Notes: a model not told the origin generated them from the sequence alone. 64,000 bases of DNA from Pustulibacterium marinum (GCF_900116665.1 NZ_FPBK01000001.1:828112-892111); one strand, 5' to 3'; shown: positions 1 to 9,266, numbered from the stretch's first letter. Translations and numbers: made by a program.

Positions 1-197
1 AAGAAGTTCCGTGTACGTTTTTAGCACCCGATAATTACTGTCTTATTTACGAAGTTCGGCCAAAAGCATGTAGAGGATATCCGCATACCGACAGGAAAAA
101 GTTTCATCAAATCACCAATCTTACCTTGAAGAATACTGCTATTTGTCCGGCTGCTTTTAATATCGTTGAGGAAATGAAAAAACGTATAAAGATGTAA
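1..197 (+). CDS. YkgJ-family cysteine-cluster protein, C-terminal fragment
   Basis: The window opens inside this gene. The frame starting at base 3 runs 64 codons to a TAA at 195-197. The tail holds spaced cysteines, the stretch YEVRPKACRGYPH, and a later Cys in NTAICPAAF, the pattern of the YkgJ (UPF0153) zinc- or iron-chelating family. The family's reaction is unknown; it is thought to bind metal through the Cys cluster. The stop abuts the stop of the convergent gene that begins at 198, with no terminator between them. The N-terminal half and the start lie outside the window. Confidence 0.75.
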   Translation, partial: EVPCTFLAPDNYCLIYEVRPKACRGYPHTDRKKFHQITNLTLKNTAICPAAFNIVEEMKKRIKM

Positions 198-1421
198 TTA
201 TTGGTATAATAGATATTTTCTTCTGATTGTTTTAAATTGATTTAATCCGGGTTGCCATGAGTCCCTAATTTCAGCTTCTGTCAATCCGTTTTCTATTTGC
301 TCCTGCAATTTTTTCGTACCTGCTAATTTGGTAAAGAACGAACTAAAGAATCTCTCTTTTTGTGGATATTCTTTGTAAGCTTTCAATAACCATTTTAACT
401 CTAATTGATGTAAAACTGGAGATTGTTGCAGATTTTCTCCCCAACATATTTCTCCATTAAATTTGGGATTTTTAGCGCCTTCATTAGGTTTTGGGGTAAA
501 AGAAAAATCAGATTTTGGTAACAATGGAGAACCGTAAATTTGGAATTGCATTTGGGTTCCTCTTCCTACAGAAATGTTTGTTCCTTCAAAAAAGCAAAGA
601 CTTGGATACAAGTTAATAGACTTATCATTTGGTAAATTAGGCGAAGGTTTTACAGGTAAGCTATAGAATTTTTCATGTGTATAGTTTAAGCAAGGAATTA
701 CCGTAATATCACATTGAATTCCGTTTGCTAACCAATGTTCTCCGTTGATCATTTTTCCATATTCTCCAATAGTCATTCCGTGTAAAACCGGAATTGGATG
801 CATCCCCACAAAACTCTTCTGAGCTTCTTCTCTAATTGGGCCGTCTATGATATTTCCGTTAGGATTTGGTCTGTCTAAAATCATTACAGGAATCTTATTT
901 TCTGCACAGGCTTCCATTACATAATGTAACGTGGAAATATATGTATAGAAGCGAGCACCAACATCTTGTAAATCGAATACCAACAAATCAATTCCTTTCA
1001 GTTGCTCTGGTTTTGGTTTTTTATTATTTCCGTAGAGCGAAATAATAGGCAAACCGGTTTTGCTGTCTTTTCCGTCAGTTACATGTTCGCCAGCATCTGC
1101 TTTTCCTCTAAAGCCGTGTTCGGGAGCTAAAATCTTTTCAATCTTAATTCCTTTCTCTAACAGAAAATCAACCAAATGAATTTCTTTCCGTTCAGCATTT
1201 GCTCTTAAAATTCCAGTTTGATTGGTGACTATAGCAACATTTTTTCCTTCTAATAAAGGTAAATACGCTTCATAGTTTTCAGCACCTGTTACAATTGGTT
1301 GTACTGGTTTTTCTATGAGTTGTTTTGTAGGAGTCTCATTTTTAGCCTGATTGTTTCCGCAGGAAAAAAGTAGTATGAGAGCTAATAAAAATGTATTTTT
1401 GAACTTGAACAGTGAAGTCAT
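198..1421 (-). CDS. namZ: DUF1343 lipoprotein, probable exo-beta-N-acetylmuramidase (NamZ family)
   Basis: A 407-residue exported lipoprotein: a hydrophobic N-terminus ends in LLFSC with Cys21 as the lipidated residue. The body has the DUF1343/NamZ signatures NVAIVTNQTG (61-70), EHGFRG (101-106) and DLQDVGARFYTY (150-161). Family knowledge: NamZ enzymes release MurNAc from the non-reducing end of peptidoglycan fragments, serving cell-wall recycling. The length suits the family. It starts head to head with the FtsX-like permease at 1428, only 6 bases apart, so its promoter must lie within that neighbour's coding region. The substrate is inferred from the family only. Confidence 0.9.
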   Translation of the reverse strand: MTSLFKFKNTFLLALILLFSCGNNQAKNETPTKQLIEKPVQPIVTGAENYEAYLPLLEGKNVAIVTNQTGILRANAERKEIHLVDFLLEKGIKIEKILAPEHGFRGKADAGEHVTDGKDSKTGLPIISLYGNNKKPKPEQLKGIDLLVFDLQDVGARFYTYISTLHYVMEACAENKIPVMILDRPNPNGNIIDGPIREEAQKSFVGMHPIPVLHGMTIGEYGKMINGEHWLANGIQCDITVIPCLNYTHEKFYSLPVKPSPNLPNDKSINLYPSLCFFEGTNISVGRGTQMQFQIYGSPLLPKSDFSFTPKPNEGAKNPKFNGEICWGENLQQSPVLHQLELKWLLKAYKEYPQKERFFSSFFTKLAGTKKLQEQIENGLTEAEIRDSWQPGLNQFKTIRRKYLLYQ

Positions 1422-1427
1422 TAGAGT

Positions 1428-2663
1428 TTGAATTTTGAATTTTATATAGCAAAGCGCATTGCTACTGCCAAAGGCAATAAAAATAGTATTTCGTCTTCAA
1501 TAATAAAAATTGCAATTGTAGCTATTGCTATTAGTTTGGTGATGATGTTGGTTGCTATTGCGACTGGTTTTGGACTTCAAAATAAAATTCGAGAGAAAGT
1601 AGCCGCTTTTAATGGTCATATTCAGATTTTCAATTATGATGCTAATCAATCGGATGTTTCTGTAAATCCGGTTTCTATTCACCAAGATTTTTATCCAAAT
1701 TTCACACAAATTCCAAACGTAAAACATATTCAGGCAGTTGCCGGAAAAGGTGGAATCATTAGAACCGAAGAAACTTTTGAAGGAATTATTGCTAAAGGTG
1801 TTGGTCAAGATTACGACTGGAAATACATGCAAGATTTTCTTGTAGAAGGAACATTACCAGATTATTCAGCCGGTAGAAATGAAGATATTTTAATGTCGCG
1901 CTACATGGCGAACCGATTGGAAGTTGGTGTGGATGATGAAGTAAATGCTTTCTTTTTGAAAAATGATGGAAGTGATATTCCCAATCAAATGAAACTGCAT
2001 ATTGTAGGTTTGTATGATAGTAATTTTCAAGATTTTGATGCTTCCTATATTTTAATGGACATTCGCCATATTCAACGAATGAATAAATGGAACGAAGACG
2101 AAGTTGGCGGTTTTGAAGTCTTGGTGAACGATTTTGATGAGATTCAGGAAACGGCAAATGAAATTTATAACATGACGCCTTCCACCTTAAATTCACAATC
2201 TATTTTAGAAAAATATCCTTTTATTTTTGAATGGATTTCCTATTTTGATTTCAATGTCATCTTGATTATTGGTATTATGATTTTGGTTGGCGGAATCAAT
2301 ATGATCACGGCTTTATTGGTACTTGTTTTAGAAAGAACTCCAATGATTGGGACGTTAAAAGCTATGGGGAATACCAGCTGGAGCATTCGAAAAATATTCT
2401 TATACAATGCAGCGTATTTAATAAGTATTGGAATCTTCTGGGGGAATTTTATTGGAATCGGTTTATTACTATTACAACAAAAATTTGGCTTTGTAAAGTT
2501 AGATGCTACCAACTATTATGTAACGCAAGCGCCAGTGTATTTGAACCCGATTCAAATTATCATTCTAAACGTTGGAGTATTGTTGGTTTGTACACTCATG
2601 CTAATTTTACCTTCTTTCATTATCACAAGAATTTCTCCTGTAAAAGCGATGAAATTTAACTAA
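1428..2663 (+). CDS. FtsX/LolE-like ABC transporter permease
   Basis: A 411-residue membrane protein with one transmembrane helix near residues 22-48, a large periplasmic MacB-like domain (about 50-270) and three C-terminal helices (about 275-300, 318-352, 375-405). This is the layout of LolC/LolE-type permeases, which move lipoproteins or act in mechanotransmission; the partner ATPase is not in this window. The start is the TTG at 1428: an in-frame TAG lies at 1422-1424, and the next in-frame ATG falls inside the first membrane helix. The 3' end overlaps the convergent antiporter gene by 4 bases. Transport substrate unknown. Confidence 0.88.
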   Translation: MNFEFYIAKRIATAKGNKNSISSSIIKIAIVAIAISLVMMLVAIATGFGLQNKIREKVAAFNGHIQIFNYDANQSDVSVNPVSIHQDFYPNFTQIPNVKHIQAVAGKGGIIRTEETFEGIIAKGVGQDYDWKYMQDFLVEGTLPDYSAGRNEDILMSRYMANRLEVGVDDEVNAFFLKNDGSDIPNQMKLHIVGLYDSNFQDFDASYILMDIRHIQRMNKWNEDEVGGFEVLVNDFDEIQETANEIYNMTPSTLNSQSILEKYPFIFEWISYFDFNVILIIGIMILVGGINMITALLVLVLERTPMIGTLKAMGNTSWSIRKIFLYNAAYLISIGIFWGNFIGIGLLLLQQKFGFVKLDATNYYVTQAPVYLNPIQIIILNVGVLLVCTLMLILPSFIITRISPVKAMKFN

Positions 2664-4121
2664 ACTCCAAACATTTTAAAGATGGTATCAAGCTCATTTT
2701 CATTTTGAGCCATTACCATAAGTCGGTCACCATTTTCCAGAACAGTTGCACCGTTAGGAGAAAAGTATTTTCCGTTTCGTTGCACCATTACAATAAGTGT
2801 GTTTTTTGGCATTTTAAGATCGATAAGAGATTTTCCAATTACCGGACTTTGAGTATCTAAATGAATTTCTACAAGTTCAGATTCTACGTTTTCCGAAAGT
2901 TCAATGTCTACGGGAGTTCTTACTTTTTGATTCTGCGGAAGTGCCACATTTAGCCATTTAGAAACCAATGAAAGCGTAGTTCCTTGGAGTAAAACAGACG
3001 TTAGCGATATAAAGAATACAATATTGAAAATAGTATCTGATTTATCAATTTGTGCAACTAACGCATAGGTGGCAAATACAATGGGTGATGCACCACGCAA
3101 ACCAACCCAAGAAATAAATAGCATATTTCTTACTTTCACTTTAAAAAAGGAAAGACTCAGGAAAACTGCAAGAGGTCGAGCTACGAAAATGAGAAAAGCC
3201 GAAATTAAAAGTCCTACGCCCATAATTGGCGGAATTCTACTGGGGAAAACGAGTAATCCAAGCGTAAGGAAAAGTATAATTTGCATTAACCAAGCATAAC
3301 CATCAAACGCCTTGATAATACTCTTTTTTCGCATTATGTTTTGATTTCCTAAGTACACAGCACAAAGATACACAGCTAAAAATCCGTTTCCTCCGGAAGT
3401 ATCTGTAACAGAATAAGTTAAGAACATCAACGCCATAATGAGAATAGGGTACAAACCTTCAAAATCTAATTTTATTTTATTGATGATTTTGGTATTTATA
3501 TATCCAAAAAGCAAACCTAAAGCGCCACCAATAATAATTTGACTAAGAAGGAAAACTAAAATTTCGGTATAACTTTTATCAGGAATATTTACAAGACTAA
3601 TGAGAACTACCGTAAGCACGTTTGCCATGGGGTCGTTACTTCCGCTTTCAAGTTCTAGCGTAGGTCTTAAATTGTCTTTCAGAGCAATATTTTTAGATCT
3701 CAAAATAGAAAAGACAGCAGCGGCGTCGGTAGAAGAAATAATAGCAACCCACCAATAAACTTTCAAATATTGAAAAATCAGTAATGTAGTAAACAAAGGT
3801 GCCCGTCGCTCCGGCTGTAATTAAAACACCTATGGTAGACAGTGTAACTCCTTGAGATAATACGGGTTTTATACTTGAAAAACGAGTTTCTAATCCTCCC
3901 GAAAAGAGAATGAAATTGAAGGCAACAACGCCTACAAATCTGGCCAAAACAGGATTGTCAAAGTGAATACCTCCTAAACCCTCAGAACCTGCAATCATTC
4001 CAGTTAGAAGGAAAAACACAAGAATAGGAACACCAAACTTATACGATGTTTTTCCGGCAACAATACTAATTACAAGTAGCAAAGAGCCAATTAATAATAT
4101 GTTTTCAATACTTAACGTCAT
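2660..4121 (-). pseudogene. K+/H+ antiporter (CPA1/NhaP2 type), broken by a single-base frameshift
   Basis: Two overlapping frames give one antiporter. The N-terminal part (4121 down to about 3747) reads through several membrane helices to FESLLVG. The rest, from AIISSTDAAAVFSIL onward, lies in another frame and includes the remaining helices and a C-terminal RCK_C (TrkA_C) domain. The switch fits one extra A on the + strand at 3746/3747; removing it gives GGT-GCT and an open frame of 486 codons plus stop, the usual length for this family. The span of 1462 bases is 3n+1, as expected for one insertion. It may be a true mutation, a slippage site or a sequencing error. The family exports K+ or Na+ in exchange for protons. 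Confidence 0.88.
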
Positions 4122-4192
4122 TGATTGGTGTGTCTAAGGATTAGAATTTTTGTAAATATAAAGAACCTAATTTAGCCTATCTCACAAGAAAC

Positions 4193-4204
4193 TGATAATT
4201 ATCA
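4193..4204. promoter_or_regulatory. FNR/CRP-type palindrome upstream of hemN
   Basis: TGATAATTATCA is a perfect 12-base palindrome centred at 4198.5 and resembles the FNR consensus TTGAT-N4-ATCAA without the outermost bases. A TAGCTTTG -7 element at 4228-4235 predicts a transcription start near 4239, which puts the palindrome near -41, the class II activator position. No -33 TTG is visible, as expected for an activator-dependent promoter. The regulator is inferred; its gene is not in this window. Confidence 0.55.
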
Positions 4205-4227
4205 TATTTTAGGCACTTTGCTCTACA

Positions 4228-4235
4228 TAGCTTTG
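4228..4235 (+). promoter_or_regulatory. -7 promoter element of hemN
   Basis: TAGCTTTG matches the Bacteroidota -7 consensus TAnnTTTG exactly and lies 18 bases before the hemN ATG. No good -33 TTG is present at the usual distance. Confidence 0.55.
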
Positions 4236-4252
4236 TAGTAAATTAAAAGGAT

Positions 4253-5617
4253 ATGAGCAATTCTTTGATTCAGAAGTATAACGTGGCTGGTCCGCGCTAC
4301 ACGAGTTACCCAACTGTACCGTACTGGGAAGCAGATACTTTCTCTTATGAAAGTTGGATTTATAGTGTTCAACAAACGTTTAGGGCAAGTAATCTTTCCG
4401 AAGGAATAAGTTTGTACATTCATTTACCATTTTGTGAAAGTATGTGCACGTTCTGTGGTTGTCATAAACGAATTACCAAGCGTCATGATGTAGAACATCC
4501 ATATATTGAAGGACTCCTAAAAGAGTGGGAGTTGTATACAGCTCTTTTTGATGAGCGCCCACAAATAAAAGAAATTCATTTAGGAGGCGGAACTCCAACT
4601 TTTTTTTCTCCTTCTAATTTAGAACGATTGATTAACGGAATTTTTAAAAGTGCAGATTGTTGTGAAGACTATGAATTTAGTTTTGAAGGACACCCCAACA
4701 ATACAACGAAAGAACATTTACAAGCATTATTCAATGTTGGTTTTACCAGAGTAAGCTATGGCGTTCAGGATTATTCGCTAAAAGTGCAAAAAGCAATTAA
4801 TAGAATTCAGCCTTATGAACATGTACAGCAAGCAACCGAAATGGCACGAGAAGTTGGTTTTACGTCTATTAGCCATGACTTGGTTTTTGGATTGCCTTTT
4901 CAAACATTGGATGATGTTGTGGAAAGCATCAACAAAACAAAAAGTTTAAAACCAGATAGAATAGCTTTTTATAGCTATGCACATGTGCCTTGGATCAAAG
5001 GAAACGGCCAACGAGGTTTTCAAGATTCTGATCTTCCTTCCGGGAATGAAAAAAGAAAACTCTATGAAACCGGAAAGCAAATGCTAGCCGAAATGGGTTA
5101 TATAGAAATAGGAATGGATCATTTTGCTTTACCAACCGATAGCTTGTTTAAAGCCATGGAAAACCAAAAAATGCATCGGAATTTTATGGGATACACCGCT
5201 TCAAAAACCGATTTAATGATAGGTTTGGGCGTTAGTAGTATAAGTGATAGTTGGACAGGTTTTGCTCAGAATGAAAAAAATATAGAGCGCTATTATCAAA
5301 TTTTAGAAGAAGGTAAAATACCTGTATACAGAGGGCATTTATTGACCGAAGAGGATTTGGTAATTCGCAAACATATCTTACATTTGATGTGCAATTTTAA
5401 AACTTCCTGGGCAGATAAGATGATGAGGTTCTATGAAATTCCCGAAGTGCTTATCAAATTGTCCGAAATGCAACAAGATGGTCTCTTGGAGCTTTCAAAA
5501 AATACCATTCAGGTTACAGAAAAAGGAAAACCATTTGTGAGAAACATTTGTATGGCGTTCGATTTGCGATTGCAACGTAACAAACCGGAAACCAAATTGT
5601 TTTCAATGACTATATAA
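4253..5617 (+). CDS. hemN: Oxygen-independent coproporphyrinogen III oxidase
   Basis: A 454-residue radical SAM enzyme that decarboxylates two propionates of coproporphyrinogen III to give protoporphyrinogen IX without oxygen, in heme synthesis in the cytoplasm. The N-terminal motif KYNVAGPRYTSYP is typical of HemN. The iron-sulfur cluster motif is CESMCTFCGC (Cys61, Cys65, Cys68), and GGGTP follows in the radical SAM core. The C-terminal HemN domain is complete. The start is the ATG after an AAAGG ribosome binding site. A candidate FNR-type site lies upstream, which fits induction when oxygen is low. A universal stress protein follows 35 bases downstream and may be co-transcribed. Confidence 0.95.
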   Translation: MSNSLIQKYNVAGPRYTSYPTVPYWEADTFSYESWIYSVQQTFRASNLSEGISLYIHLPFCESMCTFCGCHKRITKRHDVEHPYIEGLLKEWELYTALFDERPQIKEIHLGGGTPTFFSPSNLERLINGIFKSADCCEDYEFSFEGHPNNTTKEHLQALFNVGFTRVSYGVQDYSLKVQKAINRIQPYEHVQQATEMAREVGFTSISHDLVFGLPFQTLDDVVESINKTKSLKPDRIAFYSYAHVPWIKGNGQRGFQDSDLPSGNEKRKLYETGKQMLAEMGYIEIGMDHFALPTDSLFKAMENQKMHRNFMGYTASKTDLMIGLGVSSISDSWTGFAQNEKNIERYYQILEEGKIPVYRGHLLTEEDLVIRKHILHLMCNFKTSWADKMMRFYEIPEVLIKLSEMQQDGLLELSKNTIQVTEKGKPFVRNICMAFDLRLQRNKPETKLFSMTI

Positions 5618-5652
5618 TAAACCAAACGAAATAAAGCTAAAATTTAAACACC

Positions 5653-6474
5653 ATGAACAAGATTATTGTACCCGTAGATTTTTCAGAATATTCAGAATAT
5701 GCCTTGCATACAGCTGCTTTGTTAGCTAAAAAATCTAATGCTGAAATTGAGGTAGTGCATATGCTAGAGTTGCAAGAGACTTTGATAAATAAAAGCGAAG
5801 CTAATAAGCAATTGGAAGCTATTTACTTTTTGCGTTTAGCAGAACAGAAATTTGAAGATTTTCTTGATAAAGAATATTTAGAGGGATTGAATGTAACTCC
5901 AATAGTAAGACATTTCAAAGTATTCTCTGAGTTGGCAGAAATGGCCGATGGAACCGATTTAATTGTAATGGGATCTCAAGGAAGTTCTGGAGCAAAAGAG
6001 TTTTTTATTGGGTCTAATACCGAAAAGGTAGTAAGAACATCAGATGTACCTGTTTTGGTAGTGAAAGAGCCTGTAGTAGATTTAGATGTAGAAACAGTTG
6101 TTTTTGCTTGTGATTTGAAAGAAGAAAGTCTTCCAGCGTATAACAAAGCACAAAAATTATTTAATGCAATTGGGGCAAAAGTACAGTTGTTATATGTGAA
6201 TCTTCCAAATGATTATTTTATGAGTACTCATGAAATTAAAGATTTAACAGATAAATTCTTGGCAAAAGCAACAGAGGCACCAGATTTTCCGGTAGCGTAT
6301 TATTCAGATTACACGGTAGAAGAAGGAGTTTTAAACTTTGCTAATGTTATAAATGCAGATGTAATTGCCATACCTACACACGGTAGAACAGGAATGGCTC
6401 ACTTTTTCAATGGAAGTATTGGAGAAGATATAGCAAACCACTCATTAAAACCAGTGGTTACTTTCAAAATATAA
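5653..6474 (+). CDS. Universal stress protein, two tandem UspA domains
   Basis: A 273-residue cytoplasmic protein with two Usp folds, about residues 1-140 and 145-273. Each begins with a hydrophobic beta strand (KIIVPVDFSEYSEYA and ETVVFACDLKE), and each ends with the nucleotide-loop pattern: GSQGSSGAKEFFIGSNTEKVV in the first, split here as GSQGSSG then GSNTEKVV, and THGRTGMAHFFNGSIGED in the second. Such proteins bind ATP or AMP and aid survival under starvation or low oxygen. It follows hemN closely and ends before a strong terminator at 6500, so it probably shares the hemN promoter. Confidence 0.9.
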   Translation: MNKIIVPVDFSEYSEYALHTAALLAKKSNAEIEVVHMLELQETLINKSEANKQLEAIYFLRLAEQKFEDFLDKEYLEGLNVTPIVRHFKVFSELAEMADGTDLIVMGSQGSSGAKEFFIGSNTEKVVRTSDVPVLVVKEPVVDLDVETVVFACDLKEESLPAYNKAQKLFNAIGAKVQLLYVNLPNDYFMSTHEIKDLTDKFLAKATEAPDFPVAYYSDYTVEEGVLNFANVINADVIAIPTHGRTGMAHFFNGSIGEDIANHSLKPVVTFKI

Positions 6475-6499
6475 TTAGCCATATTTTTAAGTTGTTTTT

Positions 6500-6536
6500 A
6501 AAGCGATTGTTTCTTTTGGAGCAGTCGCTTTTTTCT
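6500..6536 (+). terminator. Rho-independent terminator after the stress protein gene
   Basis: AAAGCGATTG (6500-6509) pairs with CAGTCGCTTT (6522-6531), with one G-T wobble, followed by a T-rich run TTTTTTCTTT on the + strand. It also lies just past the end of the convergent alkB. Confidence 0.75.
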
Positions 6537-7133
6537 TTAGAATATGGTTCTAAATGTTAAGTTGATGCGTTCAGATTTTTGTTTTTTTGTTTTTGGAATG
6601 GTATGTAGCCAGTGATGTTGTGTAGCTCCTTTCATAATCAAAAGACTTCCGTGTGTCAATAGAATATCTTGTTTTACCGGAAGCTTTCTGTGTTTCAATT
6701 TAAATAATCTTGTTTCTCCAAAACTTACCGATGCAATGATAGGATTTTTGCCTAATTCTTTTTCATTGTCTGCATGCCATCCGTTAGAATCTTGTCCGTT
6801 TCGGTATAAATTGAGTAAACAACTTGTAAACGTTGTTTCTGCAATAGCTTCAACAGCTTTTTTTATTTCTATAATAGTTTCGTTAAAAGGAATTGGATGC
6901 ATGGTAATATTAGAATACTTGTAGCTTTTTCCATGATCACCATACAAAGCCGTGAGCCTTGGTTGTAAGTAAGTTTTTCCAAAAACCTTAATTTCATCTT
7001 CTTGCCAGTGCGTATTATTGAGTAATTGATTAAAAATGATATCACTGTCTTTTTCAGAAGAGAAAGAAGGAAAGTAAACAACATCAGCGTCGGGTAACTG
7101 ATATGTGATTTTGGTAGTCTTGATTGAGAACAA
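6537..7133 (-). CDS. alkB: AlkB-like 2-oxoglutarate/Fe(II) dioxygenase, DNA repair
   Basis: A 198-residue AlkB homologue that removes alkyl groups from DNA bases by oxidative demethylation. The iron ligands are visible as WHADNE (His120, Asp122) and HHWLHTIP (His177). Arg189 and Arg195 in ERINLTFR would bind 2-oxoglutarate. The N-terminal LPDADVVYFPSF is typical of the ALKBH2-like bacterial group. No ATG is available upstream, and the assigned start is TTG at 7133. It lies 25 bases after the DoxX-like gene in the same direction, so they may form one transcript with the two genes upstream. Confidence 0.9.
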   Translation of the reverse strand: MFSIKTTKITYQLPDADVVYFPSFSSEKDSDIIFNQLLNNTHWQEDEIKVFGKTYLQPRLTALYGDHGKSYKYSNITMHPIPFNETIIEIKKAVEAIAETTFTSCLLNLYRNGQDSNGWHADNEKELGKNPIIASVSFGETRLFKLKHRKLPVKQDILLTHGSLLIMKGATQHHWLHTIPKTKKQKSERINLTFRTIF

Positions 7134-7158
7134 TGTTGAAAATTTAATGCATTTAAAA

Positions 7159-7518
7159 TTACAAATTCAGGTACGAATAACTCCAATAGATAAGCAAAAA
7201 CTGAAGTGGAATTCGAAACCAAAGCAGCCAAAGAGGGAATTTAGAACGTATTTTATCATCTTGTAACATATGAATGTGTACAGAAAAGAAAATGACCAGC
7301 ATGATAATGATGTTCCAGAGAGCAATGTCTTTAATGGTTGGAAAAAATAGTGCAGACCCTAAAATAATTTCAGCCACACCGCTCCAAAAAACCATTGCTT
7401 TAGGAGCAGGAATGTATGGGGGCATAATTTTTTGATACATTTTAGGTTTTCTAAAATGATTCAATCCTGCCAAAATATAGAGAGAAGCCATGAGGTAGTA
7501 ATGCCAGGGAAACGCCAT
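7159..7518 (-). CDS. DoxX-like small membrane protein
   Basis: A 119-residue protein with four predicted membrane helices. Its N-terminal YLMASLYILAGLNHFRKP and following KIMPPYIPAP are typical of the DoxX/MauE-like superfamily in Bacteroidota. Members are integral inner-membrane proteins of largely unknown role, some tied to redox or quinone chemistry. The start ATG at 7518 lies one base from the stop of the upstream gene (7520), which indicates translational coupling. Function is not assignable from the sequence. Confidence 0.75.
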   Translation of the reverse strand: MAFPWHYYLMASLYILAGLNHFRKPKMYQKIMPPYIPAPKAMVFWSGVAEIILGSALFFPTIKDIALWNIIIMLVIFFSVHIHMLQDDKIRSKFPLWLLWFRIPLQFLLIYWSYSYLNL

Positions 7519-7519
7519 A

Positions 7520-7936
7520 TTAATTGATTGCTAGCATTTCTTTCCATTTAGCGTATTCCAACTTTCTAAATCGCTTAGCTTTCCAATTATGATTTATGCG
7601 TTTTTCTTCAACAATTTCTAAACAATTATTTCGTAAATGCTCCCAATGATAACTGCTGTGAATGTCTGTTTCAAAATCTGAAAGTTCAGTGGGAAAAGCA
7701 ATCCACAGAATACCGTCATCTAAAATTTTTGGAAGCACAGTTTCCATTTGTTTCTTGAGATTTTTTATGGATGTAGTGAATAGAATTCCATAAGAGAATT
7801 TGTTTAATTGGACTAGTGATTCATAGATTTCTAGATCAGCTATTTCGTTGAAATTTTTTTCAAACTCGCTCGGTAAGTTCAGCACTAAAATATCAGTCTG
7901 ATTGTTAATGTTTAATTTTTTTAATATTGATTTCAT
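7520..7936 (-). CDS. Hypothetical protein, possibly DUF3052-like
   Basis: A 138-residue soluble protein with no signal peptide or membrane helix. It has alternating hydrophobic strands (TDILVLNLPSEF, YGILFTTS, GILWIAFP), suggesting a small alpha/beta fold of the kind seen in DUF3052, a family of unknown function. The C-terminus is rich in basic and aromatic residues (NHNWKAKRFRKLEYAKW). It is coupled to the DoxX-like gene by a one-base gap. The family match is a guess from the overall pattern; I do not recognise a specific function. Confidence 0.6.
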   Translation of the reverse strand: MKSILKKLNINNQTDILVLNLPSEFEKNFNEIADLEIYESLVQLNKFSYGILFTTSIKNLKKQMETVLPKILDDGILWIAFPTELSDFETDIHSSYHWEHLRNNCLEIVEEKRINHNWKAKRFRKLEYAKWKEMLAIN

Positions 7937-8030
7937 GGCAACTTTTTAAGAGATTTTCATCTACATAATTTACAAAATATGTGATTACGAAAATGTTATA
8001 GTTGTCATAAACTATCTTGCAATCAAGATA

Positions 8031-9266
8031 TTAATACCAGCGTTTCTTTTTCTTTTTTGAAGCGGTGCTTTTTCTGCCTTTTTTGTATTTGCTTCCTTGT
8101 TTTTTGTGAACTTGCGGTTTGGCTTCAGGATCTAAAGGAAAAGGATGGTCTTTGATAACGTCTAATTGAATACCAATTGCTTTTTGAATGTTGGCAATGT
8201 AATTTTTCTCATCGGCACTGCAAAAGGTGTATGTGATACCTTCTTTTCCGGCTCTCGCAGTACGACCGGTACGGTGTACATAGGTATCGGTTACGTTTGG
8301 AACATCAAAATTAATCACGGCATCTAAATCACTAATGTCTATTCCGCGCGCAGCAACATCGGTCGCAATTAATATTTGTGCATTTCCTTTTTTGAACTCT
8401 TTCAACGCTTCTTGTCGCTCCGTTTGACTTTTATCACCATGAATACTGGCAACCGTATATCCGTTTTTAGTCAAAGAACTTTCCAGTTTGTCTACTCCGT
8501 ATTTGGTTCTTCTAAAAATGATCACATTTCCTTTGATGGTATTTCGCAATACGTAAATACACAATTCTATCTTCTGTGGTTTCGGAACGTAATATAACAA
8601 CTGCGCTACTTTGTCGGTAGTGGCTTCATTTGGGTTGATGGCAATGCGTTCTGGTTGTAATAAAATGCTTTGCGCAAATTTTTCAACCTTATAAGGAATC
8701 GTAGCCGAAAACAATAAACTTTGTTTGTCACTTGGACACAGTCTTTCAATTTTCTGAACATCGTCTAAAAAGCCCATGTCTAACATCATATCGGCTTCAT
8801 CTAAGACTAGAATTTCGACAGCTGTAAGATTCACCGCTTCTTGCTTGTGTAAATCTAACAAACGCCCCGGAGTTGCCACAAGAATATCTACTCCCTTTTT
8901 GAGCGCTTCCTTTTGCGGTTCAATGGCTACGCCACCAACCGCAGCCGCAGTGCGTAATTGGGTGTGCGTACTGTACGTAATAAAGTTTTGTTCTATTTGT
9001 TGCGCGAGTTCGCGGGTTGGACTTACAATAAGTGCTTTTACTTTTTTTCCTGTTTTAGGAGCGTCTTGTTTGTGTAATAAACGCTGCAAAATCGGTAACG
9101 CAAATGCAGCTGTTTTTCCGGTTCCGGTTTGGGCAGAAGCAATCACATCTCTACCTTCTAAAATAGCTGGAATGGCTTTTTGTTGAATCAACGTAGGATT
9201 ATCGTAACCAGCTTCGGCAATGGCTCTTAAAATAGGTTTGTTGAGTTGTAAGTCTTTAAACGACAT
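8031..9266 (-). CDS. rhlE: DEAD-box RNA helicase, RhlE type
   Basis: A 411-residue ATP-dependent RNA helicase of the kind that acts in ribosome assembly, RNA decay and cold growth. In order: a Q motif near NPTLIQQKAIP (23-33), Walker A AQTGTGKT (45-52), PTRELAQQ (83-90), DEAD (156-159), SAT (187-189), and a C-terminal helicase domain with HRTGRTARAG. The tail is strongly basic (KKKKKRWY). The longer possible start at 9329 would run through the htpG terminator hairpin and add no conserved sequence, so the ATG at 9266 is chosen. It has its own TATCTTTG -7 element at 9289-9282. Confidence 0.92.
   Translation of the reverse strand: MSFKDLQLNKPILRAIAEAGYDNPTLIQQKAIPAILEGRDVIASAQTGTGKTAAFALPILQRLLHKQDAPKTGKKVKALIVSPTRELAQQIEQNFITYSTHTQLRTAAAVGGVAIEPQKEALKKGVDILVATPGRLLDLHKQEAVNLTAVEILVLDEADMMLDMGFLDDVQKIERLCPSDKQSLLFSATIPYKVEKFAQSILLQPERIAINPNEATTDKVAQLLYYVPKPQKIELCIYVLRNTIKGNVIIFRRTKYGVDKLESSLTKNGYTVASIHGDKSQTERQEALKEFKKGNAQILIATDVAARGIDISDLDAVINFDVPNVTDTYVHRTGRTARAGKEGITYTFCSADEKNYIANIQKAIGIQLDVIKDHPFPLDPEAKPQVHKKQGSKYKKGRKSTASKKKKKRWY

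Noticed and set aside
1792-2196. A 134-codon open frame antisense to the FtsX-like permease
   Set aside because: No recognisable domain, and the + strand gene is full length with clear membrane topology.
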